Source: Gluconacetobacter liquefaciens
GTDB lineage: Bacteria > Pseudomonadota > Alphaproteobacteria > Acetobacterales > Acetobacteraceae
DNA length: 64,000 nt
NCBI RefSeq assembly: GCF_003350405.1
Contig: NZ_QQAW01000012.1
Location: 1-64,000, forward strand
Direction of reading: 5' to 3'
Within the stretch, counting starts at the first letter, position 1. Each line of letters opens with the position of its first letter. Of the stretch, positions 8,922 to 17,624 are shown piece after piece. A program made the translations under genes and the position numbers. Below the pieces are notes generated by a model. That model did no database searches, had not been told where the DNA came from, and saw only the letters and a list, made by a program, of their open reading frames with translations.

Positions 8922-9224
8922 TCAGCGTTCCTGGGTCGCCGGCGGCGCGGTCTGCGCCGATGCCCCCATTGTCATGCCATGGCAGGCGGCACTCTGCTGC
9001 TTCATGGTCGGTGACAGGGTCTTGCCCTGCCTTTCCTGGCTTTCAAGGCTGGAACAGAGCGCCATCTGCTGTTCCATCGACATCCCGGCCATCGGGTCCG
9101 GCGCCTGCGTCGCAGACGACGTTTTCATGGAATCCATGGCCATGCCGGGCGTCATCCGCATCGGCGCGGCATGGGCCGTGCCGGCGAAGAGCGCGGCCAT
9201 CATGGCGGAAAGAATATAACGCAT
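8922..9224 (-). CDS. Small Met-rich periplasmic protein, putative copper binder
   Basis: 100 residues from the ATG at 9224, which has AAGGA seven bases upstream. Signal peptide: MRYILSAMMAALFAGTAHA, cleavage after AHA. The mature chain of about 80 residues is rich in Met in MxM-like clusters (MRMTPGMAMDSM, PMAGMSMEQQM, HGMTMG) with two Cys, a composition seen in periplasmic Cu(I) chaperones and buffers. Last gene of the leftward copper operon, 29 bases after copB. I do not recognise a named family. A role in periplasmic copper handling is inferred from composition and context. Confidence 0.7.
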   Translation of the reverse strand: MRYILSAMMAALFAGTAHAAPMRMTPGMAMDSMKTSSATQAPDPMAGMSMEQQMALCSSLESQERQGKTLSPTMKQQSAACHGMTMGASAQTAPPATQER

Positions 9225-9253
9225 CGAAATATCCTTGTTTCTTTTGTGAATAT

Positions 9254-10033
9254 TCAAAACCAGCTTCGGATGCCGAAGGTAAAGCGAAGCGTGCCGGTCT
9301 CCCCGCCCTGATCGCGGACGATCCGGCGGCCCTGGGTCAGATGCCCCGCATAGGTCACGGCCACATAAGGCGCGAATTTCCGCCAGATCTCGTACCGCAG
9401 GCGCAGCCCGGCATCCACATCCGACAGCCCGGCGCCAACCTGCCGCTCGGCATCGGCCTTGGTGTACAGATTGAACTCGGCCTGCGGCTGAAGGATCAGC
9501 CGGTTGGTCAGCAGGAAATCGTAGGACCCTTCCACCCGGCTGGCGAAACGCCCCCGGTCGCTGACATAGGCCGTGGCCTGCAACTCGAACTGATAGAGCG
9601 CAAGCCCCTGGATGCCGAACGCGCCCCAGGTCCGGGTCGGCCCGTCATCGAGATCCGCCCGCACGCCGCCCTGAAGATTGAAATAGGTCGAGATCGCGCG
9701 GCTGTAGAGAATTTCGTGGTCCCCGTCGCCCAGCTTGCCGTTCTGGACCGTCCCTTCGGATTTGAGCCAGATCCGGTTGTAGTCCGTGCCGTACCAGGCT
9801 TCTCCATCCCAGCGAAAGGCAGAGCCGCCGGGCGCATACCGGCCTTCGAATTCGTCAAGAATGCCATGGAAATAACGGTCCTGGTCCATGACGGGCGGCA
9901 TGTTGCCCAGATAGGCGACCGGCGTCGCGGAGGGCGCATCGGCGGCGACATAATGCGTGCCCGAACCCTGCGCCCACGCCGGCCCCGCGAGCAGAAACGG
10001 CATAAGCGCCGTCACCAGCAGCGCGCCCTTCAT
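9254..10033 (-). CDS. copB: CopB/PcoB outer-membrane copper resistance protein
   Basis: 259 residues from the ATG at 10033, which overlaps the multicopper-oxidase stop by 4 bases (ATGA). Signal peptide: MKGALLVTALMPFLLAGPAWA. The mature part begins a short distance before the conserved PPVMDQDRYFHGILDEFEGR. Alternating amphipathic strands and the C-terminal aromatic (RSWF) fit an outer-membrane beta-barrel; signatures such as WYGTDYNRIWLKSEG and the YEIWRKFAPYVAV strand are typical of CopB. It is thought to bind or move copper at the outer membrane in partnership with the CopA oxidase encoded just upstream. The Met/His-rich N-terminal repeats of some CopB proteins are absent here. Confidence 0.92.
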   Translation of the reverse strand: MKGALLVTALMPFLLAGPAWAQGSGTHYVAADAPSATPVAYLGNMPPVMDQDRYFHGILDEFEGRYAPGGSAFRWDGEAWYGTDYNRIWLKSEGTVQNGKLGDGDHEILYSRAISTYFNLQGGVRADLDDGPTRTWGAFGIQGLALYQFELQATAYVSDRGRFASRVEGSYDFLLTNRLILQPQAEFNLYTKADAERQVGAGLSDVDAGLRLRYEIWRKFAPYVAVTYAGHLTQGRRIVRDQGGETGTLRFTFGIRSWF

Positions 10034-11829
10034 GCCACGATCACCGTGCGGAACATGCCAAGATCCATATGGTAGATGAGGTGGCAGTGATAGGCCCACA
10101 TGCCCGGCACGTCGGCGGTCACAAGGTAGCTCAGGCGCGACCCCGGTTGGGAAATGATCGTGTGTTTGTAAGGGCGGTAATCCCCCTGGCCGTTTTCCAG
10201 TTCGCTCCATAATCCGTGCAGGTGGATCGGGTGCTCCATCATCGTGTCGTTGATCAGCGTAAAGCGCACCCGCTCGCCCAGTTTCAGCCGGATCGGCCCC
10301 GATTCTGAGAATTTCCGGCCGTTGAAGCCCCAGATATAGCGCTCCATGTTCCCGGTCAGATGCAGGATGATCTCCCGCGTGGGCGGGCGCGGATCGGCGC
10401 CCGGCCGGGTGGCTCTCAGTTGCTTGTAGGTCAGGACCCGCCGGCCGTTCTCCTCCAGCCCGTCTCCGGGGCTGCCCAGCCGGTCCACCGGCATCATGGC
10501 GACATTCTGGTTCTCGACATTGAGCGGCGGTGGTCCGGGGTCATCCACCTCCATCGCCGGCTTGGGCATGGGCATGTCGCCCATGGCGGGCATATCCCCA
10601 TGCGCCATATCCATGCCGCCCGAGCCCGGCATGCCGGACATATCCATGTCCTTCATGCTCTCGCCGGGTTTCATGTCTCCCATGCCCATGTTTCCCATGC
10701 CCATGTCGATCATCGTGCGCACGGGCCGGGGGTCCATCGGCGGGATCACGCCGGCCATGCCCGCCCGCGGCGCCAGCGTGCCACGGGCAAAGCCGGTGCG
10801 GTCCTCGCTCTGCGCGAAAATCGTGTAGGCCCGGTCCTCCCTCGGTTGCACGATCACGTCATAGGTCTCGGCTACGCCGATCCGAAACTCGTCCACGGGC
10901 ACAGGGTCCACGTCGTTGCCGTCGGCCTGCACCACCAGCATCTCCAGGCCGGGGATGCGGATATCGAAGAACGTCATGGACGCGGCGTTGATGAAGCGCA
11001 GGCGAACCCGCTCGCCGGGCCGGAACAGGCCGTTCCAGTTCATCTCGGGCGCATGGCCGTTGAGCAGATAGGTGTAGATGATCCCGCTGACATCCGAGAT
11101 GTCCGTGGCGGCCATCCGCATCCGCGACCATGCCAGCCTGTCCTTCAGCGCGGCGATCGCACCGCCGGCCCGGCGCGCGTCTGCCGGAAAAGACGCGGCG
11201 GTACGCTGGCGGAAAGTATAGTAGTCATCCTGCATCTTCAGGTTGCTGACGATGTCCGACGGCGCCACGTCTGTCCATTCCGACAGCAGGATCACATAGT
11301 CCCGGTCACAGGGTTCCGGGGCCGGCTCGCGCGGGTCGATCACGACGGCGCCGTACAGTCCCTGCACTTCCTGCATGCCGGAATGGCTGTGATACCAGTA
11401 TGTCCCGCTCTGATGGACGCGAAAGCGATAGGTAAAGGTCTCGCCGGGCCGGATGCCGGTAAAGCTCAGGCCCGGCACGCCATCCATGGCCGCGGGCAGA
11501 CGGATGCCGTGCCAGTGGATGGAGGTGTCTTCGTTCTCCAAGCCGTTGGTCACGTTGATCGCAACGGTGTCGCCCTGCCGCCAGCGCAGGATGGGGCCGG
11601 GAACGCTACCCCCGATACAAGGCGCATTCAGGGATTTGCGGTCGATTTCGATGCGCGAACGGCCGACATTCAAATTCCAGGTCGCCGAAGCGGCGGGTGG
11701 CAGCACGCCCGGCGGCGTGGCCAGCGCCTGTGACGGGTGCGGGAGGGCGGCCAGAAGACCGCCAGCCCCCACACGCGCGACAAAACGGCGACGTGTCAGG
11801 CCGCCCGCCATGCGGGACGGTATGGACAT
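10030..11829 (-). CDS. pcoA: CopA/PcoA-family multicopper oxidase (copper resistance)
   Basis: 599 residues. Twin-arginine signal (TRRRFVARVGAGGLLAALP) for export in folded form. Copper-ligand motifs are in order: HWHGIRLP, YWYHSHSG, HPIHLHG and the C-terminal HCHLIYHMDLGMF carrying the type-1 Cys. A methionine-rich insertion (about residues 372-435, dense in MGM, DMDMSGM, MDMAH and MPM) is the classic CopA copper-binding region. The enzyme oxidises periplasmic Cu(I) to the less toxic Cu(II). First large gene of the operon; copB follows with a 4-base overlap. A CsoR-like palindrome lies upstream of the operon's small first gene. Confidence 0.95.
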   Translation of the reverse strand: MSIPSRMAGGLTRRRFVARVGAGGLLAALPHPSQALATPPGVLPPAASATWNLNVGRSRIEIDRKSLNAPCIGGSVPGPILRWRQGDTVAINVTNGLENEDTSIHWHGIRLPAAMDGVPGLSFTGIRPGETFTYRFRVHQSGTYWYHSHSGMQEVQGLYGAVVIDPREPAPEPCDRDYVILLSEWTDVAPSDIVSNLKMQDDYYTFRQRTAASFPADARRAGGAIAALKDRLAWSRMRMAATDISDVSGIIYTYLLNGHAPEMNWNGLFRPGERVRLRFINAASMTFFDIRIPGLEMLVVQADGNDVDPVPVDEFRIGVAETYDVIVQPREDRAYTIFAQSEDRTGFARGTLAPRAGMAGVIPPMDPRPVRTMIDMGMGNMGMGDMKPGESMKDMDMSGMPGSGGMDMAHGDMPAMGDMPMPKPAMEVDDPGPPPLNVENQNVAMMPVDRLGSPGDGLEENGRRVLTYKQLRATRPGADPRPPTREIILHLTGNMERYIWGFNGRKFSESGPIRLKLGERVRFTLINDTMMEHPIHLHGLWSELENGQGDYRPYKHTIISQPGSRLSYLVTADVPGMWAYHCHLIYHMDLGMFRTVIVA

Positions 11830-11903
11830 AGCTAAGGATCCGCTAAAACAGTGTCAGAACAGGCCACCGGCAGATGGCAGGACGCAAGACGCCCGTCAGG
11901 CGT

Positions 11904-12248
11904 TCAGACAGCGCGGATTTTCGGTGGCCTGAAAGACGGCATCCCGTCAGTGCTGGGGGGGACGGCCAGACCGTACGCCACAAAGGGCTGCTTGCGCATT
12001 TCCGGTTGCAGCGCCGCCAGCAGAATCGTCGCCGGAGGCGAAAGATCGGTCGACGCGGCATGGACATGGCAGCATTTGTCGCTGTGGTGGTTCATGTCGG
12101 TGCAATGGTGCGTCACCATGGTGGCCCCGTGATGGTGCATCACCGGGGGCGCGTCCGCATGGGCAGGAACGAAGCCGACCAGCAGCCACACCTGCATCAG
12201 CAGGCAGGCCAGCAGACCTGTCGAAATCCGGGCATGTGTCCTGACCAT
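11904..12248 (-). CDS. Small His/Cys-rich exported protein at head of copper operon
   Basis: 114 residues from the ATG at 12248 with AGGAG nine bases upstream. A hydrophobic signal or anchor (STGLLACLLMQVWLLVGF) is followed by a metal-ligand-rich segment: VMHHHGATMVTHHC, then NHHSDKCCHVH. This resembles the short His/Cys proteins (DUF2946-like) often found with copper genes. A direct role in binding copper in the periplasm is inferred. It is the first gene of the leftward operon, 74 bases before the oxidase, and its 5' region contains the second CsoR-type palindrome. The tail RPPKIRAV shows no recognisable domain. Confidence 0.62.
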   Translation of the reverse strand: MVRTHARISTGLLACLLMQVWLLVGFVPAHADAPPVMHHHGATMVTHHCTDMNHHSDKCCHVHAASTDLSPPATILLAALQPEMRKQPFVAYGLAVPPSTDGMPSFRPPKIRAV

Positions 12249-12294
12249 CCAGGGCTCCTGTGCTCCGACGCGAAAACGCGGCTTCACCGGCCCG

Positions 12295-12313
12295 TATACC
12301 CTCTGGGGGCATA
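12295..12313. promoter_or_regulatory. Second CsoR-type operator, upstream of the pcoA-copB operon
   Basis: TATACCC-TCTGG-GGGCATA, a 19-bp inverted repeat with one arm mismatch, extended to 21 bp by flanking G and C. Same length, arms and C/G-rich centre as the copA/csoR site at 8496-8514. It lies about 47 bases upstream of the first copper operon gene, where a repressor would block transcription. Best read as a second CsoR target, making both units one copper regulon. Confidence 0.65.
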
Positions 12314-12344
12314 CGGGGAAAGTCTTTTCCGGGGTCGGTTTCGC

Positions 12345-12836
12345 TCAGGCGTCCTTGCCGAACAGGGCCGTCAGGCTGGCCGAGCCGAGGGAATGGCTGT
12401 GCAGGAAGAAGCCGACCATGGCGCCCGAGGCATCGCTGGGTACGCTCAGCGTCTCGGTATCCAGCGCGTGGACGGTAAAGATGTAGCGGTGCGCCGGGCC
12501 GGGCGGGGGGGCCGCGCCGCCATAGACGTTGCCGCCGAAATCGGTGCGGGTCATGAACGCGCCGTCGGGCAGGTCCGCATCGCCCGATCCGGCACCGGCG
12601 GCCAGGGTGGTGACGGTGGCCGGAATGTTCACGGCTACCCAATGCCACCAGCCCGAGCCGGTCGGCGCATCGGGGTCGTACATCGTGATGGCGAAGCTGC
12701 GCGTGCCCTCGGGCGCGCCGCTCCAGGCCAGTGGCGGCGAGATATTGCCGCCACGATAGCCCATGCCGTCAAAGACCTGGGCGTCCGGCAGGCGTTCACC
12801 GTCCTTGAAGGCCCGGCTGGTCAGGGTGAATGTCAT
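12345..12836 (-). CDS. YbhB/YbcL-family PEBP (Raf-kinase-inhibitor-like) protein
   Basis: 163 residues. Family landmarks: GGNISPPLAWSGAPEGTRSFAITMYDPDAP (split here by family spacing rules into ISPPL and YDPDAPTGSG), the WWHWVAVNIP motif and GPAHRYIFTVHAL. These form the phosphatidylethanolamine-binding-protein ligand pocket. Bacterial YbhB/YbcL proteins have no settled function. GAAGGA precedes the ATG. It lies 17 bases after a 73-codon gene on the same strand, so the two probably form a small operon unrelated to the copper genes. Confidence 0.9.
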   Translation of the reverse strand: MTFTLTSRAFKDGERLPDAQVFDGMGYRGGNISPPLAWSGAPEGTRSFAITMYDPDAPTGSGWWHWVAVNIPATVTTLAAGAGSGDADLPDGAFMTRTDFGGNVYGGAAPPPGPAHRYIFTVHALDTETLSVPSDASGAMVGFFLHSHSLGSASLTALFGKDA

Positions 12837-12853
12837 ATGGGTCAGTCCTTCGC

Positions 12854-13075
12854 TTACCAGTTCTTGCTGACCAGCCAGAACTCTTCCGACGTCAGGGTCA
12901 CGACGGCACCGCCGGCCGGGGATTCCGAGGCCGCTTCGGCCAGGGCGGCAATGCGCTGGACCATCAGCGTCTTGCGCACATGGGCTTCGGACGTTTCATC
13001 GCTGCTTTCCAGAACGGTCAGCGCCGATTTGCAGGCACGGGCGACGCGGGCGGCATCAAGCGCGGCATAGGACAT
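12854..13075 (-). CDS. Hypothetical small protein
   Basis: 73 residues with GGAG eight bases before the ATG, so the start is credible. Composition is Ala-rich and helical (ALDAARVARACKSALTVLE, VQRIAALAEAASE) with a C-terminal VTLTSEEFWLVSKNW. No signal peptide or membrane segment. I do not recognise the family. It immediately precedes the PEBP gene on the same strand (17-base gap) and is divergent from queA. Confidence 0.6.
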   Translation of the reverse strand: MSYAALDAARVARACKSALTVLESSDETSEAHVRKTLMVQRIAALAEAASESPAGGAVVTLTSEEFWLVSKNW

Positions 13076-13190
13076 GGGTCAGGCTCCGGTTTGCATTGCA
13101 GGGACGCCATTCTGACCGCCGCCGCCGCCGCTGTCCAACCGTCGCATCGTGCTGGCCACGCGGCGCCGGATTCCGTAAACGGGGCATCCG

Positions 13191-14258
13191 ATGAGTGATC
13201 AAGTCTCCGATTTCGATTTCGACCTGCCCCACACGCTGGTCGCCGAGCATCCGGCGCGCCCGCGCGATGCCGCACGTCTGCTGGACGTCATGCCGACCGG
13301 CCCGTTCCACGACCGGGTGGTGCGCGACCTGCCGTCGCTGCTGCGGCCGGGCGACCTGCTGGTGGCCAACGACACGGCCGTCATCCCTGCCCAACTCGAC
13401 GCCCGACGCGGCGAGGCGAAAATCGGCATCACGCTGGACCGTATCCTGCCCGACGGCACATGGCATGCGCTGGCCCGCAACGCCCGCCGCCTGCGCGCCG
13501 GCGACGTGCTGACGTTTCCCGGCACGTCCAACACGGCAGCCATCGTGTCGCGTGACGACGAAGGCGGGGTGATCCTGCGCTTCGATACCGAGGGGGCGGC
13601 GTTCGATGCCTTTCTTCAAAAGGCAGGCGTACTCGCACTCCCCCCCTACATCGACCGCCCCCAGGGACCCACCGAACAGGACCGGCAGGACTACGCCACC
13701 ATCTTCGCCGCCCATCGCGGCGCCGTAGCCGCACCCACCGCGGGCCTCCATTTCACCCCCCAGCTTCTGGCGGCGCTGGACGCGGCGGGGGTGGAGCGCT
13801 GCACGCTGACCCTGCATGTCGGGGCAGGCACCTTCCTACCGGTGCGCGGCGACAGCATCGCCGGCCACCGCATGCATGCCGAACGCGGCGTGATCACCGA
13901 GGAGACGGCCGAGCGGCTCAACCGCACCCGCCGCGCGGGCGGCCGGATCGTGGCGGTCGGCACCACGTCGCTGCGCCTGCTGGAAAGCGCCGCCGACCCC
14001 GACGGCACGATCAGGCCTTTCGACGGCGACACCGCGATCTTCATCCGTCCCGGCTACCGTTTCCGGGCGGTGGACCTGCTGATGACCAATTTCCACCTGC
14101 CGCGCTCGACCCTGTTCATGCTGGTCTGCGCCTTTGCCGGATATGACAGGATGCGCGACGCTTATGCCCATGCCATCGGCACGGGGTACCGCTTCTACTC
14201 CTATGGCGACGCGTGCCTGCTGCATCGCGCGCCGACACCGGGAGAAACAGGAGCATGA
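13191..14258 (+). CDS. queA: S-adenosylmethionine:tRNA ribosyltransferase-isomerase
   Basis: 355 residues, normal for QueA. Diagnostic stretches: [19 protein letters not shown] near the start, [14 protein letters not shown] in the middle, [12 protein letters not shown], and the C-terminal [21 protein letters not shown]. The enzyme transfers the ribosyl moiety of SAM to preQ1 at tRNA position 34, giving epoxyqueuosine. It opens a tight gene run: its stop overlaps the tgt start by 4 bases (ATGA), with queG next, so three consecutive queuosine steps are co-transcribed. The start ATG at 13191 is supported by immediate homology to family N-termini. Confidence 0.97.
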   Translation: MSDQVSDFDFDLPHTLVAEHPARPRDAARLLDVMPTGPFHDRVVRDLPSLLRPGDLLVANDTAVIPAQLDARRGEAKIGITLDRILPDGTWHALARNARRLRAGDVLTFPGTSNTAAIVSRDDEGGVILRFDTEGAAFDAFLQKAGVLALPPYIDRPQGPTEQDRQDYATIFAAHRGAVAAPTAGLHFTPQLLAALDAAGVERCTLTLHVGAGTFLPVRGDSIAGHRMHAERGVITEETAERLNRTRRAGGRIVAVGTTSLRLLESAADPDGTIRPFDGDTAIFIRPGYRFRAVDLLMTNFHLPRSTLFMLVCAFAGYDRMRDAYAHAIGTGYRFYSYGDACLLHRAPTPGETGA

Positions 14259-15418
14259 GCACGTCATTCCGCTGGGTCGAGCAGGCCCGTTCCGGCCGCG
14301 CGCGGGCAGGGCACCTGCACACCGCCCATGGCGTGGTGCCGACCCCAACCTTCATGCCCGTGGGCACCGTCGGCACCGTCAAGGCGATGACGATGGATGC
14401 GGTGCGCTCGACCGGCGCCGGCATCGTGCTGGGCAATACCTATCACCTGATGCTGCGGCCGGGGGCGGAACGGGTGCGCGCCCTGGGGGGGCTGCATCGC
14501 TTCATGGACTGGCCTGGGCCGATCCTGACCGATTCCGGCGGCTTCCAGGTCATGTCGCTGGGCCCGCTGCGCAAGCTGGACCAGGACGGGGTAACGTTCA
14601 GTTCGCACATTGATGGTTCCAAGCACCGGCTGACGCCGGAACGTTCGACCGACATCCAGCACGCGCTGGATGCCACCATCACCATGTGTTTCGACGAATG
14701 CCCGGCCCTGCCGGCCGCGCCCGAGGTGATCGCGCAGTCCATGCGGATGTCGATGCGCTGGGCCGCGCGCTGCCGCGAAGCCTTCGTGCAGCGTCCCGGC
14801 TACGCCCAGTACGGCATCATCCAGGGAGGCACCGAGGCCGAATTGCGGGCTGAGAGCGTTCGCGCCCTGACCGGCATCGGCTTCGAAGGTTACGCCATCG
14901 GCGGCCTGGCGGTGGGCGAAGGGCAGGAACTGATGTTCTCGACCCTGGACGCCACCACGCCGCTGATCCCGTGGGACAGCCCGCGCTACCTGATGGGCGT
15001 GGGCACGCCTGACGACCTGCTGGGCAGCGTCGAGCGCGGCGTGGACATGTTCGACTGCGTCATGCCAACCCGCGCGGGGCGTACGGCGCGGGCCTATACC
15101 GAGCGCGGCACGCTGAACCTGCGCAACGCGCGGCATGCGGTGGATTCGCGTCCGATTTCGCCGCATTGCGACTGCCTGGCCTGCACGTGCCATAGCCGTG
15201 CCTATCTGCATCATCTGTTCCGCACGAACGAGATCCTGGGCCCGATGCTGCTAACCTGGCATAATCTTGCCTATTATCAGCGCCTTATGCGCGGCATCCG
15301 GGCAGCGATCGTCGAGGGCACGCTCGAGGCGCACGCGGCATGGCTGCGCGCGCAATGGGCGATGGAGGATTGGTCCCCGGACGAGATGCCACCCCCCGAT
15401 ATTCCGCCGGTTCCGTGA
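14255..15418 (+). CDS. tgt: Queuine/preQ1 tRNA-guanine transglycosylase
   Basis: 387 residues from the ATG at 14255 that overlaps the queA stop. Motifs: [28 protein letters not shown], the substrate loop [11 protein letters not shown] containing the catalytic Asp, [19 protein letters not shown] and DCVMPTR. The zinc site [17 protein letters not shown] is complete. It swaps G34 of the target tRNAs (Tyr, His, Asn, Asp) for preQ1. The stop TGA shares one base with the ATG of queG, giving stop-restart coupling. Confidence 0.97.
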   Translation: MSTSFRWVEQARSGRARAGHLHTAHGVVPTPTFMPVGTVGTVKAMTMDAVRSTGAGIVLGNTYHLMLRPGAERVRALGGLHRFMDWPGPILTDSGGFQVMSLGPLRKLDQDGVTFSSHIDGSKHRLTPERSTDIQHALDATITMCFDECPALPAAPEVIAQSMRMSMRWAARCREAFVQRPGYAQYGIIQGGTEAELRAESVRALTGIGFEGYAIGGLAVGEGQELMFSTLDATTPLIPWDSPRYLMGVGTPDDLLGSVERGVDMFDCVMPTRAGRTARAYTERGTLNLRNARHAVDSRPISPHCDCLACTCHSRAYLHHLFRTNEILGPMLLTWHNLAYYQRLMRGIRAAIVEGTLEAHAAWLRAQWAMEDWSPDEMPPPDIPPVP

Positions 15419-16491
15419 TGGAAAACGGTCCGCCGCCCGGCCGGGCCGTCGCGCTGCGCGATGCCATTCGCGACAAGGCGCTGGCGCTGGGCTTTGACGC
15501 GGTGGGCTTCTGCGCGGCTGCGCTGGGGGACGATGCCCGGCGGCATCTGGCCGATTTTCTGGCGGCCGGCCATCATGGCGCGATGGGCTGGCTGGCCGAC
15601 CGGGTGGAGCAGCGCGGCGATCCGCGTGCCCTGTGGCCCGAGGCCAGGAGCGTGATCGCGCTGGGCTTGTCCTACGCCCCTGCGGGTGACGCGCTGGCAA
15701 CGACACGTCTGGCGGACCGGGGGAATATCTCGGTCTATGCCCGCCATCGCGATTATCACGATGTGGTCAAGGGCATGCTCAAGCATCTGGCCCAGTTCGT
15801 GGTGGCCCAGGGGGCGCGCGCGGGCGTCACGCCCGAGGTCAAGGTCTTCGTCGATACGGCGCCGGTGATGGAAAAACCCCTGGCCGAGCAGGCGGGGCTC
15901 GGCTGGCAGGGCAAGCATACCAATCTGGTCTCGCGCCGACATGGAAGCTGGCTGTTCCTCGGTGAAATCTACACCAGCCTGGAACTGCCGGCGTCCGACG
16001 AATCCGGCGGGCGGTGCGGGTCGTGCCATCGCTGCCTGGATGCCTGCCCGACCGATGCCTTTCCCGCGCCGTACCAGTTGGATGCGCGACGCTGCATTTC
16101 CTATCTGACGATCGAGAGCTCTGGACCGATCCCGGAGCCATTCCGTGCGGCAATGGGCAATCGGATCTATGGCTGCGACGATTGTCTGGCCGTCTGTCCG
16201 TGGAATCGGTTTGCCACGGAGTCGCGTCATATGAAGTTGCGCGCACGCGAGGATCTGACGATGCCACGCTTGGCAGACCTGGCGCGGCTGGACGACGCGG
16301 GATTCCGCGCCCTGTTCTCGGGCTCTCCCGTCAAGCGGATCGGCCGTGACCGGTTCGTGCGCAATGTGCTGGTGGCCGTCGGCAATTCGGGGCAGGCGGC
16401 CCTGGTGCCGGTGGCGCAGGATTTGTGCGAGGATGCGAACGCGGTGGTGGCCGAGACCGCGCGTTGGGCGGTCGGGCGGTTGCCCCGATGA
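15418..16491 (+). CDS. queG: Epoxyqueuosine reductase
   Basis: 357 residues from the ATG at 15418 (TGATG junction with tgt). It carries the cobalamin-binding reductase core (for example [31 protein letters not shown]) and two ferredoxin-like 4Fe-4S motifs, [16 protein letters not shown] and [13 protein letters not shown]. Its C-terminal helices ([13 protein letters not shown]) are also typical. It reduces epoxyqueuosine to queuosine in tRNA, the final step of the pathway. Its stop overlaps the next small gene by 4 bases. Confidence 0.96.
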   Translation: MENGPPPGRAVALRDAIRDKALALGFDAVGFCAAALGDDARRHLADFLAAGHHGAMGWLADRVEQRGDPRALWPEARSVIALGLSYAPAGDALATTRLADRGNISVYARHRDYHDVVKGMLKHLAQFVVAQGARAGVTPEVKVFVDTAPVMEKPLAEQAGLGWQGKHTNLVSRRHGSWLFLGEIYTSLELPASDESGGRCGSCHRCLDACPTDAFPAPYQLDARRCISYLTIESSGPIPEPFRAAMGNRIYGCDDCLAVCPWNRFATESRHMKLRAREDLTMPRLADLARLDDAGFRALFSGSPVKRIGRDRFVRNVLVAVGNSGQAALVPVAQDLCEDANAVVAETARWAVGRLPR

Positions 16492-16736
16492 GCGGCGGTC
16501 TGGTCAAGCGCAGTCTGATCCTGTCCGGCCATCGGACGAGCGTGGCGCTGGAACCCGAATTCTGGACAGCGTTGGAGGGCATGGCGCGCGCGCGCTCCAT
16601 GGGTCTGCCTGCGCTGATTGCCGCGATCGATGCCGCACGCGACCCGGCGCGGCCACTGGCGTCCGCCCTGCGGGTCGCAGCGTTGCACGCCCAGCAGACA
16701 CGCGCTGATTTGGGGGCGGAGCCGCCCGCGTGCTAG
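16488..16736 (+). CDS. Ribbon-helix-helix domain protein
   Basis: 82 residues from the ATG at 16488, overlapping the queG stop (ATGA). The order strand ([20 protein letters not shown]) then helix ([20 protein letters not shown]) then helix ([14 protein letters not shown]) is the alphaproteobacterial RHH_4 pattern. Such proteins are predicted DNA-binding or partner-binding dimers with little experimental work. Tight coupling to queuosine genes may reflect shared transcription only; a regulatory link is unproven. Confidence 0.8.
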   Translation: MSGGLVKRSLILSGHRTSVALEPEFWTALEGMARARSMGLPALIAAIDAARDPARPLASALRVAALHAQQTRADLGAEPPAC

Positions 16737-16769
16737 ACCGGAATCGGTCCGGACATCTGGGCGGGAAAA

Positions 16770-17597
16770 ATGGCGATCTGGGGTAAATTATTCGGTGGTG
16801 TGGCGGGGTTCGCGGTCGGCGGCCCCATGGGCGCCGTGGTGGGCGCGGCCCTTGGTCACGCGGCCGATAACGGGTCGATTCTGGAAACGCCCGTCGGCGG
16901 CTGGACCGACCGCTGGGCCCCCCGGGTGAATGCCGACCCGAATGGGGCGGCGACCTTCGTCGCGGCCAAGCTGGCCTCGGTAATGGGCAAGCGTGACCAG
17001 CTTTACGGGCTGGTGATGGTGGTGCTGTGCGCCAAGGTCGCCAAATGCGATGGGCCGGTGAACCGGGCCGAAATCGATGCCTTCAAGCGCCGGTTCCAGA
17101 TTCCCGCCGAGAATGCGAGCGACGTGGGCCGCCTGTTCGATCAGGCGCGGCAGCGGGTCGACGATTTCGAAGCCTTCGCTACCGAACTGGGCCGCGCTTT
17201 CCACGACAAGCCTGAAATGCTGGAAGAGGCGCTGGCCGTTTTGTTCATCATCGCACGCGCCGATCTGGGCCATGACGAGACATTGCATCCGGCAGAAATC
17301 CGTTTCCTGCGGCGCGTGCATCAGGCCTTCGGCCTGAGCGCCGGCGCATGGGACCGGGCGGAGTCCGGCGGCGCGCGGCCCGATGTCAGCGAGGTCGACG
17401 CCTATGCGGAACTCGGCGTGGCACGCAATGCGACGGACAGCGAAGTGCGCGCGGCCTGGCGTGTCCTGGTGCGAGAACATCACCCCGACGCCATGACGGC
17501 CCGTGGTGCCGACGAGGCGGCGGTTGAAGCGGCAGCCGGGCGGATCGCCCGGATCAATGCCGCCTGGGACCGCATCAAGCGCGACAGGAAGCTTTGA
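16770..17597 (+). CDS. djlA: DjlA-like co-chaperone: TerB-type domain plus C-terminal J domain
   Basis: 275 residues. A glycine-rich hydrophobic N-terminus (FGGVAGFAVGGPMGAVVGAALG) matches the DjlA membrane segment. A TerB-like helical domain follows (about 75-190: LVMVVLCAKVAKCDGPVNRAEIDAFKRRF, split across helices). A J domain closes the protein (about 208-275) with the essential HPD tripeptide inside EHHPDAM. DjlA anchors DnaK at the inner membrane and influences envelope stress signalling in E. coli. It lies 33 bases after the RHH gene and may be in the same transcript. Confidence 0.88.
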   Translation: MAIWGKLFGGVAGFAVGGPMGAVVGAALGHAADNGSILETPVGGWTDRWAPRVNADPNGAATFVAAKLASVMGKRDQLYGLVMVVLCAKVAKCDGPVNRAEIDAFKRRFQIPAENASDVGRLFDQARQRVDDFEAFATELGRAFHDKPEMLEEALAVLFIIARADLGHDETLHPAEIRFLRRVHQAFGLSAGAWDRAESGGARPDVSEVDAYAELGVARNATDSEVRAAWRVLVREHHPDAMTARGADEAAVEAAAGRIARINAAWDRIKRDRKL

Positions 17598-17624
17598 GCT
17601 TCGTGCCGATAGCGATCCCGCTCG

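Noticed and set aside
10590-10720. Tandem-like repeats of CAT/GGGCATGTC units
   Set aside because: They simply encode the Met-rich copper-binding region of the multicopper oxidase, not a separate repeat element.
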